A DNA stretch of 64,000 bases from JAAYZB01 sp937958685 (GTDB taxonomy: Bacteria; Bacillota_I; Bacilli_A; Izemoplasmatales; Hujiaoplasmataceae): contig DAITAL010000002.1 of NCBI GenBank assembly GCA_036824265.1, forward strand, positions 1 to 64,000, read 5' to 3'. Below are positions 34,536 through 42,729 of this stretch, in pieces. Each line of letters begins with the position of its first letter. Position 1 is the first letter of the stretch. The position numbers were made by a program, and so were the translations under genes. The notes below the pieces were generated by a model. That model saw nothing but the letters and a program-made list of their open reading frames with translations. It had not been told where the DNA came from and did not search any database.

Positions 34536-35306
34536 ATGAAGAAAACCAGTCTTGTCGTCTTGGCCGTCTTCACCATATTTCTCCTGTGGTTCGCAGGCTA
34601 TTTTCTCGTTGCCAACCCTTTGCTACTGCCCAGTCCGCAGGCGGCCCTGCTCGCCTTCTTCTCGCTGTTTGGCAACGCCTCGTCCCTGATGGCGATCGGG
34701 ATGACGATCTTGCGATTGCTGGCAGCCCTCGCAATCGCCTTCCTGCTGGGCGGCGCCTTGGGAATTTTAGGCGGCTTCAAGGACGGTTTCGCCACCTTTT
34801 TCCAACCGGTGGTGACGATGCTCAGGACGATCCCGGTGATCTCGGTGATCGTAATCATCCTGATTCTTTTCGGGTTCAGGAGCGCGCCCTACATCATCAC
34901 CTTCCTGATGATCTTCCCCTTGATCTACCAGGCGTTCCACGACGGCATCCGCAATCTGGATCCAGAACTCGTGGATGTCTATCGCCTCGAGGACAAGGGT
35001 TTCTTTTCCGGAATCTGGCACTGTTATCTCCCTTTGATGCGGCATTCCTTGGAAACTGTCATGCTACAATCGGCAGGGCTCGGCATCAAGGTGCTCGTGA
35101 TGGCGGAATACCTGTCGCAGACACGCAACTCAATCGGAAACGCCCTTTATCTTTCCCGGATCAACCTCCGTTATGACGAGGTTTTCGGTTGGACGATCCT
35201 GCTGATCATCATGGCTGTGGGACTCGAACTCCTGATCGGCAGATTCAAGAAACTCAAGGAGAAAAATACACTGCCGCCGGCCAGCAGAAAGTCGTTAAAA
35301 GATTGA
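34536..35306 (+). CDS. ABC transporter permease (SsuC-like)
   Basis: About 256 residues from ATG 34536, five bases after TAGGTGA. Six predicted membrane helices. The inner-membrane EAA-type loop reads VDVYRLEDKGFFSGIWHCYLP, where the usual EAA-x3-G is largely changed to VDVYRLEDKG. It pairs with the lipoprotein upstream. No ATP-binding subunit is adjacent: the next gene has its own promoter and riboswitch. The permease must borrow an ATPase encoded elsewhere. Confidence 0.83.
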   Translation: MKKTSLVVLAVFTIFLLWFAGYFLVANPLLLPSPQAALLAFFSLFGNASSLMAIGMTILRLLAALAIAFLLGGALGILGGFKDGFATFFQPVVTMLRTIPVISVIVIILILFGFRSAPYIITFLMIFPLIYQAFHDGIRNLDPELVDVYRLEDKGFFSGIWHCYLPLMRHSLETVMLQSAGLGIKVLVMAEYLSQTRNSIGNALYLSRINLRYDEVFGWTILLIIMAVGLELLIGRFKKLKEKNTLPPASRKSLKD

Positions 35307-35331
35307 CACCCGCGGGCTTCTAAGTTATCAT
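35303..35331 (+). promoter_or_regulatory. Promoter of the riboswitch-P-type ATPase unit
   Basis: TTGACA at 35303-35308 and TATCAT at 35326-35331 with 17 bases between. The -35 box overlaps the permease stop codon. Predicted start near 35338, just before the aptamer. Confidence 0.82.
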
Positions 35332-35340
35332 ATTAGATGA

Positions 35341-35424
35341 CATGAGGGAGTAGCCGGCGGGGAACCGTGATTAAATCAACAAGCATGGCGCAAGCCTGGT
35401 TTAATTGTAACGGCAAGACTTGTG
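35341..35424 (+). ncRNA. Mn2+-sensing riboswitch aptamer (yybP-ykoY class)
   Basis: The two signature loops of the class are visible: GGGAGTAGCC at the 5' side (35346-35355) and ACGGCAAGACT at the 3' side. P1 forms from CATGAG (35341-35346) and CTTGTG (35419-35424). A second hairpin ATTAAA-TC/GG-TTTAAT spans 35370-35406. This class binds Mn2+ and commonly controls P-type ATPases and other Mn exporters. The 3' strand of P1 is shared with the following terminator stem, so metal-bound aptamer would prevent termination and switch the exporter on. Confidence 0.85.
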
Positions 35425-35456
35425 CACTGGATTTGTGCATGGGTCTTATTTTTTTT
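35415..35456 (+). terminator. Riboswitch-controlled terminator
   Basis: AAGACTTGTGCAC pairs fully (with G-U wobbles) with GTGCATGGGTCTT across loop TGGATTT, followed by ATTTTTTTT. The left arm contains the aptamer's CTTGTG strand, so aptamer and terminator are mutually exclusive. Confidence 0.88.
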
Positions 35457-35483
35457 AAAACTTGGTCAGAAGGGGAAGATACG

Positions 35484-38165
35484 ATGGAGTACTACCAAAG
35501 CAATGCCAAAGCGGTGATGAGCGGACTGGAAACTTCAAGAAAGCACGGCCTTTCAGCCCAGGAGGTCGCCATCCGGCAGGCCAAATACGGCAAGAACGAA
35601 CTTCGGGAGAAGCGGAAGAAGACGCTTTTCGAGATGTTTCTGGACCAGTTCAAGGATTTTCTGGTCATCATCCTTCTGATTGCCGCTTTGGTCTCGATCA
35701 TCATGGGGATCATCGGCCACGAAGGGCTCGTCGACGGATTCATCATTCTGGCGATCGTCATCCTGAACGCGATCCTGGGGGTCAACCAGGAACAAAAGGC
35801 GAGCAACGCGCTCGCCGCGTTGAAGAAGATGAGTTCTCCGCATGCCAAGGTCATCCGTGACGGCGTGATCGTGGAAGTCGCTTCCGAGGAACTCGTTCCC
35901 GGCGACATCGTCTATCTCGAGACCGGCGATTATGTCTCCGCGGACATGCGGCTCGTCGACTCCACCAACTTGAAAATCGATGAATCCGCGCTCACCGGCG
36001 AATCCGAACCGGTCGAAAAATACGCCGAGCTTGTCTATGACAAGGAAGTCGTCCTGGCGGAGCGGCACAACCTCGCCTACATGTCGACGCTCGTGTCCTA
36101 CGGCAAAGCTCACGGCGTGGTCACCGCGACCGGCATGGCCACCGAGATCGGCAAGATCGCGACGATGCTCGATGCCGTCGAAGAGGGCAAGACGCCATTA
36201 CAAAAGACGATCGACGAATTCGCAAAGGTCCTCGGCATCATCTGTATCGGCGTTTCCATCTTCGTCTTCGTCCTAGGTTTGCTTCAGGGCTTGGAAGTCT
36301 TCGAGATTTTCCTGACGGCGATCGCCCTCGCCGTCGCCGCGATCCCCGAGGGACTCACGGCCGTCATCACCGTCGTGCTCGCCTTGGGCATGCAGCGGAT
36401 GGTGAAGCGCAACGCGATCATCAAGAACCTCTCCACCGTCGAGACTCTCGGTCAGGCAACGGTCATCTGTTCCGACAAGACCGGCACCCTCACCCAAAAC
36501 GAAATGACCGTCAAGAAGGTTTTCGATCTTGACCATGAATATGACGTCACCGGCACCGGCTACGAACTCGTGGGCGAAATCGTCCGAAACGGCAAAAAAG
36601 CCGATCTGACGCCCAATCTGACCAAAATCGCCGAAATCTGCCTGCTTTGCAACGACGCCGTCCTGCAGGACAACAAGATCCTGGGGGATCCCACCGAGGG
36701 AGCGCTGCTCGTTCTCGCCGAGAAGGCCGGGCTGATCCGCCAGGACAAACTGGAACGCTATCCGCAGCTCAACGAATACCCGTTCGATTCGACGCGCAAG
36801 ATGATGACATCGATCAACCGGATCGGCGACAAGGCCTATGTCCTGACCAAAGGCGCCTGCGATCAACTCATCAAAAGATGCGACAAGATTGCGATCGGCG
36901 GCATCATCAGGGAACTGACCGAAGCCGACAAGACCATGATCTTGAACCAAAACGACGAATACTCACGCCAGGCTTTCCGAGTTTTGGGTTATGCCTACAA
37001 GGAAACGGAACTTCCCAAATCGATGGAAGAAGAAAACAATCTGATCTTCATCGGTCTTACGGCCATGATCGATCCGCCCCGGAAGGAAGCCAAGGCCGCG
37101 ATCGAGAAATGCCACAAAGCGGGCATCCGCGTGATGATGATCACCGGCGACCATCTGACCACGGCCAAGGCCATCGCCACCGAACTTGGGATTCTCAAGC
37201 CCGGACACCTCGCGCTTTCAGGTGAAGAGACAGCCAGGATGACGGATGCCGAGTTCGAGGATGCGATCCTGAAATGCGACGTCTTTGCGCGCTCGACGCC
37301 CAAAGACAAGATCCGCATCGTCGAGGTGCTTCAAAAACACGGCGAAGTCGTGGCCATGACCGGCGACGGCGTCAACGACTCACCCGCCCTCAAACAAGCC
37401 GATATCGGCGTCGCTATGGGCATCACCGGCACCGAAGTCTCCAAAGAAGCCTCGAACATGATCTTGACCGACGACAACTTCGCCTCGATCGTCAGCGCCG
37501 TCGAGGAAGGCCGGACGATCTACAGCAACATCCGCAAGTTCACGATCTATCTGGTCTCCTGCAACATCGGCGAGATCCTGATCATCCTGATGGCGATGAT
37601 CTTCGGGGCGATGTTCAACAATCATCTGCCCTTGCTCGCCATCCATCTGCTCTGGATCAACCTGATGACCGACTCCTTCCCGGCGTTCGCGCTTGGGATG
37701 GAAAAAAGCGAGCCGAACATCATGGACGCCAAACCGCGGGACACCAAAGAGAAGATCCTCAACAAGCCGACCCTGATCAAAATCATCATCCAGGGTCTCG
37801 GCCTGATGCTTGCGGCGCTGACAAGCTTCTACATCGGTCTCAAACTGATTCCGGGAGCTTCGCTCACACAAGCCCGGACCATGATCTTCGTCACCGTCGT
37901 CTTCGGCGAGTTGTTCCGGTCATATTCCGCGAGATCGGAAACGAAGTTTTTGTTCCAATCGAATCCCTTCACCAACAAGTATGTCAACTACGCGGTGGTC
38001 TTCTCGGCGGTATTGATCCTGTTGCTCGTATACATTCCCCCCTTTGCCAATGTCTTCAAGATCGAAGCCTTGACTTTGGTGGAATTGGTGGTTGCCGCCA
38101 TAATGGGTTTCGTACCGATGATCTTCGGCGAACTGACCAAATTGTTCCAGGACAAAAAGCAGTGA
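35484..38165 (+). CDS. P-type (P2) cation ATPase, probable Mn2+/Ca2+ exporter
   Basis: Start at ATG 35484 after AAGGGGAAG; 893 residues. It has a Ca2+-ATPase/PacL architecture: an N-terminal cation_ATPase_N domain, TGES at 171-174, phosphorylation site DKTGT at 331-335, MTGDGVNDSPALK, and helix M4 IPEGLTAVITVV. Helix M6 INLMTDSFPAFALG keeps the Asn and Asp that bind Ca2+ or Mn2+ in SERCA-type pumps. Ten membrane segments. The upstream Mn2+-riboswitch points to manganese export, as for YoaB-like pumps of lactic bacteria; Ca2+ remains possible. Single-gene unit. Confidence 0.93.
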   Translation: MEYYQSNAKAVMSGLETSRKHGLSAQEVAIRQAKYGKNELREKRKKTLFEMFLDQFKDFLVIILLIAALVSIIMGIIGHEGLVDGFIILAIVILNAILGVNQEQKASNALAALKKMSSPHAKVIRDGVIVEVASEELVPGDIVYLETGDYVSADMRLVDSTNLKIDESALTGESEPVEKYAELVYDKEVVLAERHNLAYMSTLVSYGKAHGVVTATGMATEIGKIATMLDAVEEGKTPLQKTIDEFAKVLGIICIGVSIFVFVLGLLQGLEVFEIFLTAIALAVAAIPEGLTAVITVVLALGMQRMVKRNAIIKNLSTVETLGQATVICSDKTGTLTQNEMTVKKVFDLDHEYDVTGTGYELVGEIVRNGKKADLTPNLTKIAEICLLCNDAVLQDNKILGDPTEGALLVLAEKAGLIRQDKLERYPQLNEYPFDSTRKMMTSINRIGDKAYVLTKGACDQLIKRCDKIAIGGIIRELTEADKTMILNQNDEYSRQAFRVLGYAYKETELPKSMEEENNLIFIGLTAMIDPPRKEAKAAIEKCHKAGIRVMMITGDHLTTAKAIATELGILKPGHLALSGEETARMTDAEFEDAILKCDVFARSTPKDKIRIVEVLQKHGEVVAMTGDGVNDSPALKQADIGVAMGITGTEVSKEASNMILTDDNFASIVSAVEEGRTIYSNIRKFTIYLVSCNIGEILIILMAMIFGAMFNNHLPLLAIHLLWINLMTDSFPAFALGMEKSEPNIMDAKPRDTKEKILNKPTLIKIIIQGLGLMLAALTSFYIGLKLIPGASLTQARTMIFVTVVFGELFRSYSARSETKFLFQSNPFTNKYVNYAVVFSAVLILLLVYIPPFANVFKIEALTLVELVVAAIMGFVPMIFGELTKLFQDKKQ

Positions 38166-38199
38166 ATAACGCCCAATTTACCGATTTTCGTTCATTGTC

Positions 38200-38228
38200 T
38201 TGCTATTATCTCGCAGATAATGTAAAAT
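38200..38228 (+). promoter_or_regulatory. Candidate promoter of the membrane protein gene at 38262
   Basis: TTGCTA at 38200 and TAAAAT at 38223 with 17 bases between; the start would lie about 28 bases before the ATG. Confidence 0.55.
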
Positions 38229-38261
38229 GATACCGTAACCATTACAGGGGGCGTTTAAGGG

Positions 38262-38810
38262 ATGAAGAACAACATTGCCAAGAATGTGACTCTCGACCCG
38301 AACGAGAAGGTGCAAAAGGACTTTCCCAACCTGAAAGCCAAAAGCAGGTTGTGCCAGGTCATGCTCACAACCAAAAGGCTGATCATCTACACCTTCGGTC
38401 AAGCCATGGTCAGGGGCCGCAAAGTCCGCCGCAAGATGATGCATGAAACCGATCTCAAAGCGATCAACCAATTCGAGTACTACATCGACTTCTATCGCAA
38501 CCCCGTATTGTTGCGTCTGATCGGCTTCCTGCTTTTTGCCGTCGGCATCGGACTCGCCTATGCCGTCTATGCCGATCTCCAGGCCGTCACCTCCCTGATT
38601 CCTCCCTACCCCTATTCCGAATACGGCAACTATGTTGTGTGCGGTCTGATCGGTCTGATCGGCTTGAGAATGCTGTTCCGCATGCGCAAAGACCTCACTG
38701 TCAGGATCAAATACGGGCTCAACGACATTTTCATGATGAACCTTAAAGTGAGCAAGTACAACGAGCTCGCGATGCGCTACATCGCCAGCAAAATCCATAT
38801 CCCCGCTTGA
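38262..38810 (+). CDS. Hypothetical membrane protein with PH-like ends
   Basis: A 182-residue protein. The first 75 residues form beta-rich soluble sequence of the kind seen in bacterial PH-like domains (MLTTKRLIIYTFG is the typical strand). Two helices (about 83-103 and 124-143) form a membrane hairpin. A second short beta segment with IKYGLNDIFMMNLK follows. Not assigned to a named family. SD is weak (AGGGGGCGTTTAAGGG upstream). Flanked by its own promoter and a hairpin terminator, so it is a stand-alone unit. Confidence 0.65.
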   Translation: MKNNIAKNVTLDPNEKVQKDFPNLKAKSRLCQVMLTTKRLIIYTFGQAMVRGRKVRRKMMHETDLKAINQFEYYIDFYRNPVLLRLIGFLLFAVGIGLAYAVYADLQAVTSLIPPYPYSEYGNYVVCGLIGLIGLRMLFRMRKDLTVRIKYGLNDIFMMNLKVSKYNELAMRYIASKIHIPA

Positions 38811-38825
38811 CCATCTTCAAGTCGA

Positions 38826-38853
38826 AAAACAGGAAATCTTTCCTGTTTTTTTT
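38826..38853 (+). terminator. Intrinsic terminator
   Basis: AAAACAGGAAA-TC-TTTCCTGTTTT followed by further T. Confidence 0.9.
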
Positions 38854-38929
38854 ATTTCCTCGCTACTTTCTTGATGCGGAAAATGATATAATTAGCCCGA
38901 TAACCAATTCCATAGTCCAGAGGTGAAAC

Positions 38930-40525
38930 ATGAAACTCAATTACAAGAAAGTCTTTTATGTCGGTCTGGCCTTTTTTCTTATCTCGATGTTCTGGCAGGC
39001 CTACGACAACGTCATCTCCAAGATCCTGATCGACAAGTTCGGTCTCAACCAGACCTGGTCCGGCGTCGTCATGGCGTTCGACAACTTCCTGGCCTTGTTC
39101 CTGTTGCCGTTGTTCGGCCACCTGTCCGACAAAGCCAGCGCCAAACTTGGGAAAAGAACGCCGTTCATCATCATCGGCACGATCATCGCCGCCTTCGCTT
39201 TCGTCTCGATGTCTTTCATCGACAATTACCAGACATTGAAAATCGAAAACGAGACCAGAATCGTCCAGGATTACACCACCATCGAAGGCAAGACACCGAC
39301 GAATCCCGAGTGGCAGATCATCATCGACACGATGGCCGCTGAAAGAGCCACGGCCCTGGCCGATGAGACGATTACCCAAAAGCAATACGACGAATGGGAT
39401 GCAAGCGTCCGCGTCAAGATGCAGCAAATGGTCGACCGCGATCCCGCGGGGACGATGAGCGAGTTCGACATGAAAGACATGAAAGACTACTACTATGTGT
39501 ATTTGAGCGAGCGGGCCTGGCAGTTGACAGCTTCCGACCCGATGGTTTTCGTCATCTTCATCATTGTCCTCTTCGTGGCCTTGGTGGCGATGGCGGTTTT
39601 CCGCTCACCGGCGGTCGCGCTCATGCCCGACGTGGTGATCAAACCCCTCCGTAGCAAGGCCAATGCGATCATCAACCTGATGGGAACCGTTGGCGGACTC
39701 GTCATTCTGGTCATGCTGATGATTTTCAAACTCGACAAACTCTCCTACGTGAACTACACCCCGGCCTTCATTTCCGTCGGTATCCTGATGCTCTTGTTCC
39801 TGGGCATCTTCCTATGGAAAGTCAAGGAACCAAAACTAGTCAAAGAGAAGGAAGACGAGGAAGTCAAATTCGGCCTGGTCGAGGAAGAAGAGCCGGCCGG
39901 AGCCAAGGAAGATCTCTCCAAAGAAAAGAAAATATCCCTCTATTTGATCCTCGGATCCGTGTTCCTATGGTTCTTCGGTTATAACGCCGTCACCAGCAAA
40001 TTCGCCGACTATGCGCCCAAAGTCCTCGAAATGGGCTATTCGATGCCTCTGATGGTCGCCTACGGCACCGCCCTCATCGCCTTCATCCCCATCGGCATCC
40101 TCGCCACCAAGATCGGCCGCCGCAAGACGATCCTGATTGGCATCACGATCCTCACGACCTGTTTTGCCGTCGCGGTCTTCCTGACACCGAGCGTGGCTTG
40201 GCTGATGTATGGCATCTTCGGTCTCACCGGCATCGGTTGGGCGACGATCAACGTCAACTCCTATCCGATGGTCGTCGAACTGAGCAAGAACTCCAACGTC
40301 GGCAAATACACCGGCTACTATTACACCTTCTCGATGGCTGCCCAGATCCTCACCCCGATCCTCTCGGGCATGCTGATGGATGCCGTCGGCCGGAAGGCTT
40401 TGTTCCCCTATGCCGCCGTCTTCGTCGGCATCGCCTTCATCACGATGTTCCTCGTCAAGCATGGCGACGCCCAAGCGCCGACAAAAACGTCGAAGCTGGA
40501 AAACTTCGACGTAGACATGGACTGA
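38930..40525 (+). CDS. MFS transporter with long hydrophilic insertion
   Basis: A 531-residue carrier of the major facilitator superfamily, near the SLC45/GPH sugar:cation branch (GHLSDKASAKLGKRTPFI after helix 2; FRSPAVALMPDVV after helix 4 or 5). Helices 1-3 lie within residues 1-102. About 100 polar, acidic residues (roughly 103-204, with ALADETITQKQYDEWD) then intervene before the next helix. A cytoplasmic linker with VEEEEPAGAKEDLSKEKK joins the two halves. The C-terminal half has six helices. The substrate is probably a sugar or glycoside. SD AGAGGTGAAAC precedes the ATG. Single gene. Confidence 0.85.
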   Translation: MKLNYKKVFYVGLAFFLISMFWQAYDNVISKILIDKFGLNQTWSGVVMAFDNFLALFLLPLFGHLSDKASAKLGKRTPFIIIGTIIAAFAFVSMSFIDNYQTLKIENETRIVQDYTTIEGKTPTNPEWQIIIDTMAAERATALADETITQKQYDEWDASVRVKMQQMVDRDPAGTMSEFDMKDMKDYYYVYLSERAWQLTASDPMVFVIFIIVLFVALVAMAVFRSPAVALMPDVVIKPLRSKANAIINLMGTVGGLVILVMLMIFKLDKLSYVNYTPAFISVGILMLLFLGIFLWKVKEPKLVKEKEDEEVKFGLVEEEEPAGAKEDLSKEKKISLYLILGSVFLWFFGYNAVTSKFADYAPKVLEMGYSMPLMVAYGTALIAFIPIGILATKIGRRKTILIGITILTTCFAVAVFLTPSVAWLMYGIFGLTGIGWATINVNSYPMVVELSKNSNVGKYTGYYYTFSMAAQILTPILSGMLMDAVGRKALFPYAAVFVGIAFITMFLVKHGDAQAPTKTSKLENFDVDMD

Positions 40526-40545
40526 AAGTATCGATCCAAAAAGAG

Positions 40546-40575
40546 AGCAGACCTATTTTCCAGGTCTGCTTTTTG
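40546..40575. terminator. Bidirectional terminator
   Basis: AGCAGACCT-ATTTTCC-AGGTCTGCT with T run; it covers the end of the convergent phosphodiesterase gene. Confidence 0.9.
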
Positions 40576-41302
40576 GTTCGAAATATTCGAAGACGGCATT
40601 GTGATAATGGGTTGTCGCCTTGTCGAAATCCGCTTGCGACTTGGCGGCGTAGGCAATCACCACGCGCCCTTTCCTAAGTTCGCGGTCACAGTACTTGTTC
40701 GGCAGGTCCCTGAGCCCATAATTGATGAAATCGGGTTTGGTCAGGAAATTCAGCCGCATCGTCTTGAGCATGTAAATGGTGCTCTTCTTCATGTTTTTCT
40801 CTTCCAGGAAGTACTCCGAGATCTGGCCTCTGATGATTTCCGGATGGTTGCGTTTGAACCACAGGACGATATTGGGATGGAAGGAATGCATCGCCCACAA
40901 GCCTTTGTAATCTTTCATCAGGTTGACGAAGTTCTCGCACAGGCGGATATAGTCGCCGTGATGCTTGAGTTCGATGAGGAGCGGGACTCTCCCGCCGACC
41001 AGTTTCAAGACCTCTTTCAGAGTCGGAATCTTCTCGCCGGATGCAAGCAATTTCTTGGGTTTGATCTCGTCATAGCCGACATCGCGCAAAAACCGCTCGT
41101 CGCCCGTCATCCGCTTCAGGTCCTTGTCGTGAAAAACGACGATGGTGCCGTCTTTGAGAATGTTGATGTCGAGTTCGATCCCGTAACCCTTTTCCAGGGC
41201 GAGTTTGAACGCTGCCAGCGAGTTTTCAGGAACCGATTTGTCCTCGGAGTGAAAGCCGCGGTGGGCAAACAGGGTGGTCTTGATCCATTCAGTATTACGC
41301 AT
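40553..41302 (-). CDS. Glycerophosphodiester phosphodiesterase (GDPD family)
   Basis: Start at ATG 41302, which follows CGGAGG at six bases; a longer frame from 41326 lacks support. 249 residues. GDPD catalytic elements are in place: FAHRGFHSE (His-Arg-Gly), PENSLAAF, ELDINILKDGTIVVFHD (metal Glu and Asp, second His) and ELKHHG. It hydrolyses glycerophosphodiesters to glycerol 3-phosphate and an alcohol. No signal peptide, so it acts in the cytoplasm. A divergent promoter region separates it from the alcohol dehydrogenase gene. Confidence 0.92.
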   Translation of the reverse strand: MRNTEWIKTTLFAHRGFHSEDKSVPENSLAAFKLALEKGYGIELDINILKDGTIVVFHDKDLKRMTGDERFLRDVGYDEIKPKKLLASGEKIPTLKEVLKLVGGRVPLLIELKHHGDYIRLCENFVNLMKDYKGLWAMHSFHPNIVLWFKRNHPEIIRGQISEYFLEEKNMKKSTIYMLKTMRLNFLTKPDFINYGLRDLPNKYCDRELRKGRVVIAYAAKSQADFDKATTHYHNAVFEYFEPKSRPGK

Positions 41303-41334
41303 CGGGTACCTCCGAAACGATGTCATTTTCTCAT

Positions 41335-41403
41335 ATTATATCATGCTGGACCGGAAATGGACAATCATCTTTTTTCCATCTTCAGGGTGAGTCGTGTTAT
41401 AAT
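41335..41403. promoter_or_regulatory. Divergent promoter region, GDPD / alcohol dehydrogenase
   Basis: A minus-strand TATAAT lies at 41340-41335, and a plus-strand TATAAT at 41398-41403. The -35 regions are imperfect. The two genes are thus expressed from back-to-back promoters. Confidence 0.6.
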
Positions 41404-41429
41404 GTAAACCGACAAAGGAGTTGAGCGTT

Positions 41430-42605
41430 GTGAACAATTTTCGTCTCTACACGCCGACGGAGATCGTCTTTGGCAAAAATGCCGAAGCGGAAGTCGGCAA
41501 ACTTTTGAAACAATATCGGGCAACCAGGGTCTTCCTCCATTATGGCGGCGGATCGGTTGTGAGAAGCGGCCTGCTGGCAAAGGTTAAAGCGGAACTGGAC
41601 AAGGAAGAAATCGCCCATTTCGAACTGGGAGGCGCGATGCCCAACCCCCGTAGCGGACTGGTTTATGAAGGAATCGAACTGTGCCGCGAGCAGAAAGCGG
41701 ACTTCGTGCTCGCCGTCGGTGGCGGTTCGGCGATCGACTCGGCCAAGGCGATCGCGGCCGGCGTCAAATATGCCGGCGACTTTTGGGACTTCTACACCGG
41801 CAAGGCCGTTATCAAGGACGCCCTGCCGATCGGTGTCGTGCTGACAATCCCGGCGGCCGGATCCGAAGGGTCCGCCAGCGCCGTGATCACCCAGGAAAAC
41901 GGGATGTTCAAAAAAGGTGTCGTCAGCCGTCATTACCGGCCACGTTTTGCGATCATCAATCCGGAAACGGCCTATTCGCTCCCCAGGTTCCACCTGTTTG
42001 CCGGCGTCGTCGACATGATGAGCCACATCTTCGAACGCTATCTCACCAAGACGAGGGACGTGATCCTGACCGACAGGATGTGCGAGGCGGTTCTGAAGTC
42101 GATCATCGAGGCCGCCCGGGCGGTGTTGAACAATCCGACCGACTACCAGGCGATGGCGACGATCTTCTGGGCTTCGACGATCGCCCACAACGGCATTCTC
42201 GGCGTCGGCCGGGAAGAGGACTGGTCTTCGCACCTGTTGGAACATGAATTGAGCGCCTATTACGACGTGTCCCATGGCGCCGGTTTGGCTGTGATTTTCC
42301 CGGCATTCATGCGCTACACGCTCACCGAGGATCCCAAACGATACAAACGACTGGCTGTTGAGGTCTTCGGCATCTCCGATGACGGCCGTGACGCCGAGAC
42401 GATCGGCTTGGCCGGCATCGAGGCCCTCAAGCGCTTCTATCGCGAGATCGGCATGCCGCTTTCCTTCGCGGAACTGGGGGCAAAGCGGGCAGACATCCCT
42501 GCTCTCGTCGCCAAACTGCGGGAAAACCGGGGCGATGTCATCGGCAGTTTCAAGCGGCTTGCGATGGAAGATGCCAAAAACATCTACCTGTTGGCCTGTG
42601 AATGA
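41430..42605 (+). CDS. Iron-containing alcohol dehydrogenase (butanol dehydrogenase-like)
   Basis: GTG start at 41430, nine bases after AAAGGAG; a TTG at 41421 is too close to it. 391 residues. Group III ADH of the YqhD/BdhA type: GGGSAIDSAKAIA binds the nicotinamide cofactor. The metal-site Asp and His lie in HLFAGVVDMMSHIFERY and in the ELSAYYDVSHGAGLAV segment. It reduces aldehydes to alcohols with NAD(P)H, a fermentative electron sink alongside the hydrogenase. A strong terminator follows. Confidence 0.93.
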   Translation: MNNFRLYTPTEIVFGKNAEAEVGKLLKQYRATRVFLHYGGGSVVRSGLLAKVKAELDKEEIAHFELGGAMPNPRSGLVYEGIELCREQKADFVLAVGGGSAIDSAKAIAAGVKYAGDFWDFYTGKAVIKDALPIGVVLTIPAAGSEGSASAVITQENGMFKKGVVSRHYRPRFAIINPETAYSLPRFHLFAGVVDMMSHIFERYLTKTRDVILTDRMCEAVLKSIIEAARAVLNNPTDYQAMATIFWASTIAHNGILGVGREEDWSSHLLEHELSAYYDVSHGAGLAVIFPAFMRYTLTEDPKRYKRLAVEVFGISDDGRDAETIGLAGIEALKRFYREIGMPLSFAELGAKRADIPALVAKLRENRGDVIGSFKRLAMEDAKNIYLLACE

Positions 42606-42616
42606 ACAGGATTGCC

Positions 42617-42644
42617 AAGGTGTTGTCGGGAGACAACGCCTTTT
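42617..42644 (+). terminator. Intrinsic terminator
   Basis: AAGGTGTTGTC-GGGA-GACAACGCCTT followed by TTCC; 11-base stem with one G-U pair. Confidence 0.85.
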
Positions 42645-42680
42645 CCTTAAAAAGATGATCATCAGTGACGATATTTCTTC

Positions 42681-42707
42681 TGAAAACGCTTGTATCTATG
42701 CTAAAAT
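42681..42707 (+). promoter_or_regulatory. Promoter of ald with cre-like sequence
   Basis: TAAAAT at 42702 is the likely -10. TGAAAACGCTTGTA at 42681-42694 differs from the Gram-positive catabolite-response (cre) consensus TGWNANCGNTNWCA at one position and overlaps the -35 region. Repression by CcpA is a hypothesis. Confidence 0.4.
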
Positions 42708-42729
42708 ATAAAGTGCGAGGTGAAAATAA

